DNA of 64,000 nt from Alteromonas gilva (GCF_028595265.1 NZ_JAQQXP010000001.1:992001-1056000), one strand, 5' to 3'; positions 46,960 to 56,385 are shown, counted from the first letter of the stretch. Notes: generated from the sequence alone by a model not told the origin. Translations and numbers: made by a program.

Positions 46960-48690
46960 ATGGGATTACCAATCCGTCGCCGGTCATTAGCCGCGGCATT
47001 TGATGCAAATTTGCATCCGGTTATTGAGCGAGTTTATCGTGGCCGTGATATTAGCGCTACTGAACAGTTAACTACGAATGCACAGGCGCTGCTGCATTAT
47101 CGTGACCTACTGGGCTGCGAAGAAGCCGCAGAGCATATTGCCAATGCGATTGTTCACCGTAAACCCATCACCATTATCGGCGACTTCGATGCAGATGGCG
47201 CAACCAGCACCGCACTGTGTCTGTTAGCGTTGGCCCAAATGGGCGCCACCGCGGTGGAATATCTGGTGCCTAACCGGTTTGACTTTGGTTACGGGCTGTC
47301 GCCGGAGATAGTCGAGCTGGCTGGCCAACGCGGTACTCCACTGATTATCACGGTAGATAATGGCATTTCGTGTCACGCGGGAGTCGAGCGCGCCAAAGCG
47401 CTGGGCATGGACGTAATTATTACCGATCACCATTTACCTGGCGAAACCCTGCCTGTTGCCGCCGCGATAGTTAATCCGAATCAACCCGGCTGTCGTTTTG
47501 CCTCCAAAAATCTGGCTGGCGTTGGCGTTGCCTTTTATTTAATGCTGGCCCTGCGGGCAACTTTGCAACAACGTGGCTGGTTTGATGAGCGTGGTACGCC
47601 CGCGCCAAACTTAGCCAATTTACTGGATATCGTGGCGGTGGGCACCGTTGCTGATGTGGTACCGCTTGATCAAAATAACCGAATTTTAGTGCATCAGGGG
47701 CTTCAGCGCATCCGTGCTGGCCGTTGCCGACCCGGCATCACCGCTTTGCTGGACGTAGCCAAGCGGCACCCGCAACGCATTAGTGCCACCGATTTAGGGT
47801 TTGTTGTTGGGCCACGGTTAAATGCCGCCGGACGCCTTGATGATATGGCGGCGGGCATAGAGTGCCTGGTATGCAGCGATCCCATGGAAGCCCGTGCCAG
47901 AGCAACCGAACTCGACCGGCTTAATCAGCAGCGGCGCACCATTGAACAGGAAATGAAGCAACAGGCGCAGGAGGTGCTGGCCGGTATTCGTCTTGACGAA
48001 AGCGCACCACCAGAGGCCATTGTGTTATACGACGAGAGCTTTCATCAGGGCGTTATTGGTATTGTTGCGGGGCGCTTAAAAGACGAGTACAAGCGCCCGA
48101 CTATTGTGTTTGCACGCCAGGACGATACCACCATCAAAGGGTCGGCACGTTCAATTGCCGGCGTGCATATTCGCGATATACTGGAAGCCGTGAGCACGGC
48201 GACGCCGGGTCTTATTGACAAGTTTGGCGGACACGCCGCCGCTGCCGGTTTGTCGTTGCCCCTTGCTAACCTTAGCGCATTCACGCAAGCCTTTACCGCC
48301 CACGTGAGCAAGGCGCTGGAGCAGGCTGATGATCCAAACGTGATCTTAAGTGACGGACCGCTTGACGCCGACGTGTTAAACTTACCGCTGGCGCAAACGT
48401 TGCGCCAGGCAGGTCCCTTCGGGCAAGGTTTTCATCCACCTTTGTTCGACGGTGATTTTCGGCTTATTGACCAGCGCATTGTCGGCGATTGTCATTTAAA
48501 AATGGTGCTGGCTCACCCTGACAGTGGCGAAGAGTTTGATGCCATCGCGTTCAATGTCGATACCGAGGTATGGCCGGATGCGTCGATAAAACACGTGCAG
48601 TTGGCGTATCAACTCGATGTGAATTATTATCGGGGACGTGAATCGTTACAATTATTGGTCGAGGCTCTCGCCCCTTATGACGGTAGATAA
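46960..48690 (+). CDS. recJ: Single-strand 5'-3' exonuclease RecJ
   Basis: 576 residues. RecJ degrades single-stranded DNA from the 5' end in RecF-pathway recombination and mismatch repair. DHH-family motifs: IIGDFDADGATSTAL, VDNGISCHAGV, IITDHHLPGE, NPNQPGCRF and, in the DHHA1 part, FGGHAAAAGL. The OB-like C-terminal domain is present, so the protein is complete. It lies after dsbC as in enterobacteria, but here leads into a small gene and recO instead of prfB-lysS. Confidence 0.96.
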   Translation: MGLPIRRRSLAAAFDANLHPVIERVYRGRDISATEQLTTNAQALLHYRDLLGCEEAAEHIANAIVHRKPITIIGDFDADGATSTALCLLALAQMGATAVEYLVPNRFDFGYGLSPEIVELAGQRGTPLIITVDNGISCHAGVERAKALGMDVIITDHHLPGETLPVAAAIVNPNQPGCRFASKNLAGVGVAFYLMLALRATLQQRGWFDERGTPAPNLANLLDIVAVGTVADVVPLDQNNRILVHQGLQRIRAGRCRPGITALLDVAKRHPQRISATDLGFVVGPRLNAAGRLDDMAAGIECLVCSDPMEARARATELDRLNQQRRTIEQEMKQQAQEVLAGIRLDESAPPEAIVLYDESFHQGVIGIVAGRLKDEYKRPTIVFARQDDTTIKGSARSIAGVHIRDILEAVSTATPGLIDKFGGHAAAAGLSLPLANLSAFTQAFTAHVSKALEQADDPNVILSDGPLDADVLNLPLAQTLRQAGPFGQGFHPPLFDGDFRLIDQRIVGDCHLKMVLAHPDSGEEFDAIAFNVDTEVWPDASIKHVQLAYQLDVNYYRGRESLQLLVEALAPYDGR

Positions 48691-48946
48691 ATTACTTAAG
48701 CGCCATCAGCAACTCACTCACAGTGAAAATGTCAAAGTCGTCTCTCACGTGCAACGGGAAGAAGGCGAGTGGGTGCGTCACACAGTGATGATAGAAAATG
48801 TCGATGTGCCTTTTGTTTTTAAACGCACTAAGCATTATCAGGGGTTAACCGGTGCCAGAGTCAACATGACCTACTACCCCATGGTAGAATCAATTGCCGG
48901 TATGGACTTTGAGCAAATGAAAGTGGTCAGAATTAAACGCGCTTAA
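48677..48946 (+). CDS. Small conserved-looking protein between recJ and recO, function unknown
   Basis: 89 residues from ATG 48677 (MTVDKLLKRHQQLT), overlapping the recJ stop by 14 bases in another frame. The composition is that of a real soluble protein, with a coiled N-terminus and a beta-rich remainder (HTVMIENVDVPFVFKRTKHY, GARVNMTYYPMVESIAGMDF). The stop lies 12 bases before recO, so it sits in a tight recJ-recO operon. I do not recognise the family. A longer in-frame start at 48638 is unlikely because of deep overlap with recJ. Confidence 0.72.
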   Translation: MTVDKLLKRHQQLTHSENVKVVSHVQREEGEWVRHTVMIENVDVPFVFKRTKHYQGLTGARVNMTYYPMVESIAGMDFEQMKVVRIKRA

Positions 48947-48958
48947 CGAGAGCTTACT

Positions 48959-49657
48959 ATGCTTCAAGGCTGGCTTAATGCCTATGTACTGCATCGCCGA
49001 CCGTATCGGGAAACCAGTTTCATTGTTGATTTTTTCAGCCTTGAGCTGGGGCGGGTCAGTGCCGTTGCCCGGGGGGTGCGCAGTGCAAAATCAGACCGGC
49101 GCAGTTTATTGCAGCCGTTTCAGTCGCTGCGTATTCAACTCAGCGGCAAAGCGGATTTAAAAAATCTTAGTCAACTTGAAGCGGCTGGCCCCATGAATAC
49201 TATCGTCGGCGAGGCGTTGTATTGCGCTTTATATGTCAATGAATTAACTAATCGTGTGCTGCCTAACGCCGTGGAGACGCCTGAGTTGTATGGCCGGTAT
49301 GGCGAAACCCTGGCCGGGCTTCAACAAACGCCGCACAGTCCGGCGCTGGTACTACGCCAGTATGAACTGGCGTTGCTGCAGGAGCTGGGGGTGATGCCCG
49401 ACTTTACCACTGACGCGGCAACCGAGCAGCCGCTGGAGCCAGCCTTGCATTATGAGTTAATTCCGGAACTTGGATTCTGTGCGGTAAAACAACCCTCGCG
49501 CCTGAGTTTTCAGGGCAGTGAACTGTTATTGCTGCAAGACGGTATATTCAACCAGCAAAGCTTACCGGCTGCCAAACGTTTGTGCCGCATTGCACTGCAC
49601 CCTTTTGTTGGTGATAAACCGTTGAAAAGCAGGGAGCTGTTTTTGGCCTCACGCTGA
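48959..49657 (+). CDS. recO: DNA repair protein RecO
   Basis: 232 residues. RecO with RecR loads RecA onto SSB-coated DNA. The N-terminal OB fold is typical (AYVLHRRPYRETSFIVDFFS, GRVSAVARGVRSAKSDRRS, LLQPFQSLRIQLSG), followed by a helical domain (ELTNRVLPNAVETPELY). The zinc-finger cysteines seen in some RecO proteins are not evident, as in many gammaproteobacteria. It stands beside recJ, a partner of the same RecF pathway, and upstream of pdxJ. Confidence 0.94.
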   Translation: MLQGWLNAYVLHRRPYRETSFIVDFFSLELGRVSAVARGVRSAKSDRRSLLQPFQSLRIQLSGKADLKNLSQLEAAGPMNTIVGEALYCALYVNELTNRVLPNAVETPELYGRYGETLAGLQQTPHSPALVLRQYELALLQELGVMPDFTTDAATEQPLEPALHYELIPELGFCAVKQPSRLSFQGSELLLLQDGIFNQQSLPAAKRLCRIALHPFVGDKPLKSRELFLASR

Positions 49658-49699
49658 TTCGCTGGTACAATTCAGGTAACTTAACTTTAGGCTCTGTTA

Positions 49700-50446
49700 A
49701 TGAAAGATATTCTACTTGGCGTCAATATTGACCACATCGCCACTTTGCGCAATGCCCGTGGTACGTCTTACCCCGATCCGGTGCATGCTGCAGACATAGC
49801 CGAACGCGCTGGTGCCGACGGGATCACCGTGCACTTACGTGAAGATCGCCGGCATATTAAAGACCGTGACGTGACTATTCTGGCCCAAACAATCAATACC
49901 CGACTCAATCTTGAAATGGCGGTGACCGACGAAATGCTCAGTATCGCTGAGCAGGTGAAACCTGTTTTTTGTTGTTTGGTTCCCGAAAAACGCGCCGAGC
50001 TGACCACCGAAGGTGGCCTGGATGTAGCCGGTAACCTCAGTCGTGTTAGCGAAGCATGCCAGCGTCTTGCCGAAGCGAATATTTTAGTCTCCTTGTTTAT
50101 TGATGGCGATGAGCGTCAGCTCGATGCGGCCAAAGCAACCGGAGCCCCTTTTGTTGAAATTCACACCGGCCATTATGCCGATGCAACCAACGAAGCATCG
50201 CAACTGGCTCATTTGGCGCAAATTCGTCGTGGCGTAGAGTATGCCGATCAACTGGGCCTTAAAGTGAATGCCGGCCATGGTTTGCATTACCATAACGTCA
50301 AGCCTATTGCGGCCATACCGCAAATCATTGAGCTTAATATTGGCCATGCCATTATTGCCCGCGCTGCCTTTGACGGCTTGCATACGGCGGTTGCTGATAT
50401 GCGCCGCCTGATGCAGGAAGCCCGCTTACAAGCTCAGTTTTCTTAA
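49700..50446 (+). CDS. pdxJ: Pyridoxine 5'-phosphate synthase
   Basis: 248 residues. PdxJ condenses 1-deoxyxylulose 5-phosphate with 3-amino-2-oxopropyl phosphate, the step after PdxA. TIM-barrel motifs are clear: [59 protein letters not shown] and [11 protein letters not shown]. Order recO-pdxJ-acpS is conserved in gammaproteobacteria. Confidence 0.97.
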   Translation: MKDILLGVNIDHIATLRNARGTSYPDPVHAADIAERAGADGITVHLREDRRHIKDRDVTILAQTINTRLNLEMAVTDEMLSIAEQVKPVFCCLVPEKRAELTTEGGLDVAGNLSRVSEACQRLAEANILVSLFIDGDERQLDAAKATGAPFVEIHTGHYADATNEASQLAHLAQIRRGVEYADQLGLKVNAGHGLHYHNVKPIAAIPQIIELNIGHAIIARAAFDGLHTAVADMRRLMQEARLQAQFS

Positions 50447-50461
50447 GCGCAGGAGTCAGCC

Positions 50462-50842
50462 ATGGCCATTGCCGGCGTGGGTACCGATATTGTTGAAATT
50501 GCCCGCTTCGAAAGGGAAGATCCCCAGTCAAACCGCTTGGCGCGTCGGGTGTTAACCGATGCCGAGTGGGCTATTTTTGTTGCGCATACGCAACCTGTCC
50601 GCTATCTGGCAAAACGTTTTGCTGCCAAAGAAGCCGCCGTCAAGGCGCTGGGTACGGGTATTGGTCGGGGCATTGGTTGGCAACAGCTGAGCGTAAGTAA
50701 CGATGAACATGGCGCGCCGCTATTAGCGTTTGACGGTGAATTTGCCCGTCAATGCGAATGTCGGGGAATAGTCCGGGCGCATTTGTCGCTGTCGGATGAA
50801 CAGCATTACGCAGTAGCCACTGTTATTTTGGAAACCGCTTAA
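50462..50842 (+). CDS. acpS: Holo-[acyl-carrier-protein] synthase
   Basis: 126 residues, the normal length. AcpS transfers phosphopantetheine from CoA to acyl carrier protein. The two signature blocks are IAGVGTDIVEIARFE and YLAKRFAAKEAAVKALGTG, holding the Mg/CoA-binding Asp and Glu. It follows pdxJ by 15 bases and precedes rlmD by 17. Confidence 0.97.
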   Translation: MAIAGVGTDIVEIARFEREDPQSNRLARRVLTDAEWAIFVAHTQPVRYLAKRFAAKEAAVKALGTGIGRGIGWQQLSVSNDEHGAPLLAFDGEFARQCECRGIVRAHLSLSDEQHYAVATVILETA

Positions 50843-50859
50843 CAACCTGGACGACGGCG

Positions 50860-52227
50860 ATGGTCAGCTTTTACAACAACGGCAAGAATAACAAGCCCGG
50901 TAAGCGAGGAAAACCGCACCAGGCCAGCAACGTCACGGTAACCATAGATGCCTGGGATGCCCGCGGCCGCGGTGTATGCCGTAATCATAAGCCGGTGTTG
51001 TTTGTCGACGGGGCATTGCCGGGTGAAGTGTGCGAAGTGACGGTGACGGCACAAAAAAAACAATTGTGGGAAGGGCATGTTAAGCGGGTTGTCGAGCCGG
51101 TAAATGAACGCCAGCAGCCGTTTTGCCCGCTGTATACGCAGTGTGGCGGTTGTCAGTTGCAACATGTCACACCGCATGCCGCGCTGGGTTGGCGACAGGA
51201 AGCGCTGGACAGTCAAATGCGGCGCCAGCATAAGCTTGAGAGTATCCACTGGACGGTGCCCATTAGTAGCCCTCAGCCCCGTTACCGGCGTAAAACCCGC
51301 CTGGCCATTGATGCGCGCAAAGGTAAGCCGCTGGCTTTGGGGTATCGGTCGCAGCAGAGCGATAAGATAGTAAATGTTGAACAATGCCCGGTGTTGCACG
51401 ACAGTCTCAACCAACTGTTACCGCCGCTTCATCAGTTAGTGCAAGGGTTGCTGTGCCGAACTCATTTGGGACATATCAGTTTGCTCAACGCCGATAATGG
51501 AATTGGTGTCACGTTGCGCTGTACCCGCTCGCCCGGCGCCGACGATCGGCAAAAGTTACAGGCCTTTGCTGAGGCGCATCAGCTCACGCTTACCCTTGAT
51601 TTAGGCGATACTGCCGAGGTTGTGTACCAACCAACCCCCGCACTTTACTGTGATACCGCTGAGCAACTTAAGTTAACGGTAAGCACCGAAGACTTCGTGC
51701 AGGTTAACCGCGAGGTAAACCTGGCCATGATAGAGCAGGCCCTGGACTGGTTGTCACCGGCTGCCGACGATCATGTGCTGGATTTGTTTTGCGGATTAGG
51801 CAATTTTACCCTGCCGCTGGCTAAACGGTGCAAGCAGGTGACCGCCGTGGAAGGCATCGCTACGATGGTGCAACGAGGGCAACAAACTGCCCGGAAACAA
51901 GGCATCACAAACATAAAATGGTGCGCAGCCGATCTCAGTGACGCCGCTGCGCTGGCTACTCTTGAGATAAAAAATTACCATAAAGTGTTGCTCGATCCCT
52001 CGCGGGAAGGCGCGTTAGCGGCGTGTGAACACATCGCGCGCAGCAAGGTGAAGAAAGTCGTGTACGTATCTTGCAATCCGGCAACCTTTAACCGGGATCT
52101 TGCGGTGCTTTTGGCGGCTGGCTATCAGTTAGTACAAAGCGGCTTAATGGAAATGTTTCCGTATACCCAACATGTTGAATTGATGGCATTGCTGGAATAT
52201 AAAGGCAGTATCAGGGGTAAGAGGTAA
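50860..52227 (+). CDS. rlmD: 23S rRNA (uracil-1939-C5)-methyltransferase
   Basis: 455 residues. RlmD (RumA) methylates U1939 of 23S rRNA using SAM and an Fe-S cluster. A TRAM-like N-terminal domain (about 25-80) precedes the cluster cysteines (FCPLYTQCGGCQLQH, and VEQCPVLHD). The methyltransferase core has DLFCGLGNFTLPLA and the catalytic Cys in YVSCNPATFNRDL. It is directly upstream of relA, with two bases between stop and start, as in many gammaproteobacteria. Confidence 0.95.
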   Translation: MVSFYNNGKNNKPGKRGKPHQASNVTVTIDAWDARGRGVCRNHKPVLFVDGALPGEVCEVTVTAQKKQLWEGHVKRVVEPVNERQQPFCPLYTQCGGCQLQHVTPHAALGWRQEALDSQMRRQHKLESIHWTVPISSPQPRYRRKTRLAIDARKGKPLALGYRSQQSDKIVNVEQCPVLHDSLNQLLPPLHQLVQGLLCRTHLGHISLLNADNGIGVTLRCTRSPGADDRQKLQAFAEAHQLTLTLDLGDTAEVVYQPTPALYCDTAEQLKLTVSTEDFVQVNREVNLAMIEQALDWLSPAADDHVLDLFCGLGNFTLPLAKRCKQVTAVEGIATMVQRGQQTARKQGITNIKWCAADLSDAAALATLEIKNYHKVLLDPSREGALAACEHIARSKVKKVVYVSCNPATFNRDLAVLLAAGYQLVQSGLMEMFPYTQHVELMALLEYKGSIRGKR

Positions 52228-52229
52228 AA

Positions 52230-54407
52230 ATGGTATCTACCAGAACTGCGCATGGGGAAAAACGCCCGCCATTTGAAAAGTGGTTGGCGAGCTTAAACTT
52301 ATCCGATACCACGGCACAGAAGTTACGTGACATCTCGCATATGCCCGACAAACTGTTAGTGGGGCAGGAGATGGTGGAAATACTCCATCAGCTCAATATG
52401 GACGATGTGACCCTGCAAGCAGCGCTGGTTTACCCTTATTGTCAGCAGCATGAATTAACCGATGCCCAGGTACTGGAAAACTTTGGCGAAGAAATAGAAC
52501 AGCTGATTATTGGTGTGCGGCGAATGGAAGCCATTCGCATGCTGCATAACCGCAAGCAATCTGACAGTAAATTGTCGGCGCCGGATGAGCAGCACATCGA
52601 CAGCATACGCCGCATGCTGTTAGCGATGGTGGAAGATGTGCGTGCTGTCGTCATTAAGATGGCTGAGCGGATTTGTGCACTGCAACAGGTCAAAAAGGCT
52701 GACGAAGAAACCCGTGTCATGGTGGCGCGCGAGTGTGCAACCATTTATGCGCCGTTGGCTAACCGTTTGGGAATCGGTCAGCTTAAGTGGGAGTTAGAAG
52801 ATCTCGCTTTTCGTTATTTGCACCCCAAAACGTACAAACAAATTGCTCAGCAACTCGATGGCAAGCGGCGCGAGCGGGCAGAATATATCGATAGTATGGT
52901 GGAGGAGCTACAAACACTGCTGAATAACGAGCGTATCGAAGCAGAGGTGTATGGCCGACCCAAGCATATTTACAGCATCTGGAAAAAGATGCAGAAAAAA
53001 CACCTGACCTTTGAGCAACTGTTTGATATTCGGGCGGTACGCATCATCGCCGAGCGGCTGCAGGATTGTTACGCCGCGCTGGGCACCGTACATGCCCACT
53101 TTAAGCATATCCCCAAAGAATTTGACGACTACATTGCAACGCCTAAGGCCAATGGCTATCAGTCTATTCATACGGTTATTCTCGGACCCAAAGGCAAACC
53201 GGTGGAAATTCAGATCCGAACGCAGAAAATGCATCAGGATGCGGAGCTGGGAGTCGCGGCCCACTGGAAATATAAGGAAGGCAGCACAGGTAAGGTGTCA
53301 GGGTACGATGAGCGTATTAACTGGCTGCGTAAAATCCTCTTGTGGCAGGAAGAAGTGGCCGAATCCGGTGACCTGGTTGAAGAATTACGCAGCCAGGTAT
53401 TTGACGATCGCGTTTATGTCTTTACTCCCCGTGGCGACGTGATTGATTTACCTCAGGGGTCGACACCGGTTGATTTTGCCTATTATATCCACAGCAATGT
53501 AGGTCACCGGTGTATTGGCGCTAAAGTTAATGGCCGCATAGTGCCGTTTACCTATCAGTTGCAAAGCGGTGACCAGGTGGATGTACTCACGGGCAAAGAA
53601 GCCAACCCCTCCCGCGACTGGATGCATCCGGGGCTTGGCCATGTACATTCGTCACGAGCCCGCGCCACAATCCACAGCTTCTTTAAGAAACAGGATAAAG
53701 AGAAAAACCAGCAGGCAGGTAAAGAACTCCTCGAACGTGAGTTGCACCGCGCCGGGTTATCTCACAAAGTGGCCAGTGATGCCTGTGAGCGGTTTAATGT
53801 GCCCTCGGTAGATGAACTGCACGCTGCTATTGGTGCCGGCGATGTACGCGTGATGTCGGTGGTGCATTATTTACAGCAAATTCAGGCGCCGCCCCCAGAG
53901 ATAGAACTCAGCCCTAAATTAAAAACCCGTAAAGCGGCCAGAGGCAATAATAAGCCCGATAGTGTGGTGGTGCAGGGCGTAGGTAACCTAATGAGTCAGC
54001 TGGCTAATTGTTGTCATCCGGTGCCGGGAGAAGCCATATTAGGGTACATCACCCAGGGCCGTGGGGTGAGTGTTCACAAAGAAACCTGTGATCAACTGCA
54101 GCATCTGCTCAACCAACACCCTGAACGCCAGATTGAAGTGAATTGGTCGCAGGATCTCAATGTGGGGTACGAGGTAAATCTTGATATAGAATGTAATGAC
54201 CGTACCGGGTTACTGCGTGATATTACCACCGTGCTGGCCAATGAAGGGGTGGCCCTGCTGGGCGTCAACAGCCTGAGTGACAAACGCCATCAAACGGCAC
54301 TTATCGCGATCTCGGTAGAAGTGTCAGATGTGGCCAGCTTAACCCGTCTGATTAATAACCTGAGACAGTTAAAGGATATTGTCGATGTCAGACGCAAAAC
54401 CAATTGA
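52230..54407 (+). CDS. relA: GTP pyrophosphokinase RelA (stringent response)
   Basis: 725 residues. RelA makes (p)ppGpp on ribosomes with uncharged tRNA. Domains in order: degenerate N-terminal hydrolase-like domain that lacks the HD pair, synthetase domain (about 240-390, YGRPKHIYSIWKKM, ATPKANGYQSIHTVILGP, HQDAELGVAAHWKYKEG), TGS (VFTPRGDVIDLPQGSTPVDF), helical and zinc-finger-like regions, and a C-terminal ACT domain. The EFDD sequence in the synthetase matches the ExDD type of monofunctional RelA, not the RxKD of bifunctional SpoT/Rel. The gene overlaps mazG by 23 bases. Confidence 0.97.
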   Translation: MVSTRTAHGEKRPPFEKWLASLNLSDTTAQKLRDISHMPDKLLVGQEMVEILHQLNMDDVTLQAALVYPYCQQHELTDAQVLENFGEEIEQLIIGVRRMEAIRMLHNRKQSDSKLSAPDEQHIDSIRRMLLAMVEDVRAVVIKMAERICALQQVKKADEETRVMVARECATIYAPLANRLGIGQLKWELEDLAFRYLHPKTYKQIAQQLDGKRRERAEYIDSMVEELQTLLNNERIEAEVYGRPKHIYSIWKKMQKKHLTFEQLFDIRAVRIIAERLQDCYAALGTVHAHFKHIPKEFDDYIATPKANGYQSIHTVILGPKGKPVEIQIRTQKMHQDAELGVAAHWKYKEGSTGKVSGYDERINWLRKILLWQEEVAESGDLVEELRSQVFDDRVYVFTPRGDVIDLPQGSTPVDFAYYIHSNVGHRCIGAKVNGRIVPFTYQLQSGDQVDVLTGKEANPSRDWMHPGLGHVHSSRARATIHSFFKKQDKEKNQQAGKELLERELHRAGLSHKVASDACERFNVPSVDELHAAIGAGDVRVMSVVHYLQQIQAPPPEIELSPKLKTRKAARGNNKPDSVVVQGVGNLMSQLANCCHPVPGEAILGYITQGRGVSVHKETCDQLQHLLNQHPERQIEVNWSQDLNVGYEVNLDIECNDRTGLLRDITTVLANEGVALLGVNSLSDKRHQTALIAISVEVSDVASLTRLINNLRQLKDIVDVRRKTN

Positions 54408-55218
54408 TCCCGCTGGTGCGCTGGAGCGCTTGCTGACGATCATGGCGCGGCTGCGCTCTCCTGACGGCGGGTGTCCCTGGGACGTGCAGCAAACCATGCA
54501 GTCGCTAACCCGTTATACATTAGAAGAAGCCTACGAGGCAGTAGACGCCATTGAACGCAATGCACCGGATGACATTAAGGATGAACTGGGCGATTTGCTG
54601 TTTCAGATTGTGTTTTATGCGCAAATTGGTGCCGAGCAAAAGCTGTTTGATTTTACTGCTATTGCCAATGCCATTAGCGACAAAATGGTCCGTCGCCACC
54701 CACATGTTTTTGCCAGGGCAATGACCGATGAGACAAAGCTCGCTGAACAGTGGGAAGCGATAAAAGCCACCGAGCGCCAACAGCAAAGTGGCGGTAAGCC
54801 CGCACCTGCGGCCTTGCTCGATAGCGTACCCACTGGTTTGCCAGCCCTGATGTATGCGCAAAAAATCCAGAAAAAGTGCGCCCGTGTTGGGTTCGACTGG
54901 CCGGATTTTGCGCCGGTGTTAGACAAGGTTCGCGAAGAGATCGATGAAATTCAGGCTGAGTTAGCGGTCAAACAAATAAACCATGCTGCCCTGGAAGCAG
55001 AAATAGGCGATGCGTTGTTTGCGCTGGTTAATGTTGCCAGACATTGTCAGGTGGATGCGGACGCCGCGCTGCGCCGTGCCAGTCTTAAATTTAGTCGCCG
55101 TTTTGGTCAGGTGGAAGCCCTTGCAACGGCCCGCCATGGAAGCTTGTACGGGCTCGAACTTGCCGAGCTGGAGGCGTTGTGGCAACAGGTTAAAGCTGAT
55201 GAGACTAAGGCGTCCTGA
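54385..55218 (+). CDS. mazG: Nucleoside triphosphate pyrophosphohydrolase MazG
   Basis: 277 residues from ATG 54385, with an AAAGGA site eight bases upstream inside the relA end. MazG hydrolyses NTPs and dNTPs and can lower (p)ppGpp levels after starvation. Two MazG repeats are visible; the first carries the metal helix YTLEEAYEAVDAIERN with DELGDLLFQIVFYA, and the second REEIDEIQAELAV with EIGDALFALVNVARH. The relA-mazG order is conserved. Its 3' end overlaps the convergent solute-binding-like gene by 14 bases. Confidence 0.95.
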   Translation: MSDAKPIDPAGALERLLTIMARLRSPDGGCPWDVQQTMQSLTRYTLEEAYEAVDAIERNAPDDIKDELGDLLFQIVFYAQIGAEQKLFDFTAIANAISDKMVRRHPHVFARAMTDETKLAEQWEAIKATERQQQSGGKPAPAALLDSVPTGLPALMYAQKIQKKCARVGFDWPDFAPVLDKVREEIDEIQAELAVKQINHAALEAEIGDALFALVNVARHCQVDADAALRRASLKFSRRFGQVEALATARHGSLYGLELAELEALWQQVKADETKAS

Positions 55219-56113
55219 GATCTTGCTGGCGTTGAAGATAGGTTTCCATGGGGCGAGGGTCGACTGTCCATAACGGTTGTTCAAACGTCACCGTGAGGTT
55301 GGGGTTGTCCAGTTCGAAGTGCTGCCTGTCAGTTGCGGTAGCCAGCGTCATGGCACTTTGATAACCCGGTTGTTTTTCAAAATACTGCTGCAGTTCACCA
55401 TTTTTTAACATTATGTACAGGCCTTCGTACAAGCGTGCCACCAACGCCGGGTATTTGGGGGAAACAAAGAAATACTCATAACTTGGATAACGTATCAGCC
55501 AGTTCTGTTCGAGCGCTATATGTTTTTGTTGGTGGCGTTCCAAGTCGTTAAACACCTCAATGACATTACGTGGAAAATAGTCGACCAGGCCTTTATCTAC
55601 GGACGTAAACATCGTTGTGAACCACAAGCTCCATGGCGCTCCTTCTACTTTTAGCCCGCTATGTTGCAGTACTTTTAAGTCGGGCCAGTCATCACCCTGA
55701 ACTCCAACGTAGCCTTGCAATGCTTCAAAAGTCATTGTGGCGGGGAACTGGTCCTGACGGGACGCGTTAATCACTAATACACGATAACCCGCAAGGCCCT
55801 GCAAAAGCGGAAACCGAACCGGCAAAAGCTGTTGCTCGCGCTGGTCAGATGTGGCGCTCCACATGATATGTGCTTCGCCATTTTGCAGTTTCAGAATTTG
55901 CCTGGCCTGCGGCATTGGGTGCGGGTGGGGGAGCGCGATGGCGTTGCCATATTCGGGCGTTAACTCGAGGATTCGCTTGAGTATACTGACGTGATAGTGG
56001 CCATAGTCTTTGTCGGCAAAGGCGCGGGTAAAAATAACTTCCTGTGGGTCGCTATTGGCCTTCATGCTCGCTAAAAGCAACAACATTACACTGTAAAGAC
56101 GTATCGATAGCAT
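55205..56113 (-). CDS. Secreted solute-binding-like protein (family 3 type)
   Basis: 302 residues. A signal peptide (MLSIRLYSVMLLLLASMKAN) is followed by a periplasmic-binding-protein-like fold: HVSILKRILELTPEYG, PHPMPQARQILKLQNGEAHI, LLQGLAGYRVLVIN and, in the second lobe, LVDYFPRNVIEVFNDLERH and FVSPKYPALVARLYEGLY. No transporter genes adjoin it, so it may be an orphan sensor-like binding protein, common in Alteromonadales. The ligand is not predictable. Confidence 0.75.
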   Translation of the reverse strand: MLSIRLYSVMLLLLASMKANSDPQEVIFTRAFADKDYGHYHVSILKRILELTPEYGNAIALPHPHPMPQARQILKLQNGEAHIMWSATSDQREQQLLPVRFPLLQGLAGYRVLVINASRQDQFPATMTFEALQGYVGVQGDDWPDLKVLQHSGLKVEGAPWSLWFTTMFTSVDKGLVDYFPRNVIEVFNDLERHQQKHIALEQNWLIRYPSYEYFFVSPKYPALVARLYEGLYIMLKNGELQQYFEKQPGYQSAMTLATATDRQHFELDNPNLTVTFEQPLWTVDPRPMETYLQRQQDLRTP

Positions 56114-56198
56114 AACTCACTAATATCACAACAGGCCAAACCAGTAGATTAGGGTATAGAAGGTGATTAGGCCAATTATATTTTTTTGTACATTGGGG

Positions 56199-56226
56199 TT
56201 CGCTTTTTGTGCAAATCCTGTATAAT
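56199..56226 (+). promoter_or_regulatory. Promoter of rplM-rpsI with GC-rich discriminator
   Basis: A perfect -10 box TATAAT (56221-56226) is followed at once by the GC-rich CGCGCCC, a discriminator typical of stringently repressed ribosomal promoters; the -35 (TTCGCT, 16-base spacing) is weak. The site is about 160 bases before rplM, giving a long leader. Confidence 0.6.
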
Positions 56227-56247
56227 TCGCGCCCTGCCCAGTTACAC

Positions 56248-56265
56248 CCGCCTGTGGGAAGGCGG
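56248..56265 (+). promoter_or_regulatory. Hairpin in the rplM leader
   Basis: CCGCCT and AGGCGG form a six-base GC-rich stem with a GTGGGA loop in the 5' leader. In E. coli the rplM-rpsI mRNA leader is a target of L13 autoregulation; this hairpin is a candidate for a similar element, which is inference. Confidence 0.4.
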
Positions 56266-56385
56266 AAGAATCAACGGACTCGAAGGGGTCATCACATTGA
56301 TTTTAGGTGGTTTAGAGTGGTTTTATATGAATTAAAACTGGTTTAAATCAAGTAACGACGAATTATTTTCGGGTGAAATTTAAAA

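Noticed and set aside
50839..51414. 191-codon open frame antisense to rlmD
   Set aside because: The rlmD frame has all cluster cysteines and methyltransferase motifs; the antisense frame has none.
52230..52800. Possible (p)ppGpp hydrolase activity in the relA product
   Set aside because: The N-terminal domain lacks an HD pair and the synthetase has EFDD, both typical of monofunctional RelA.
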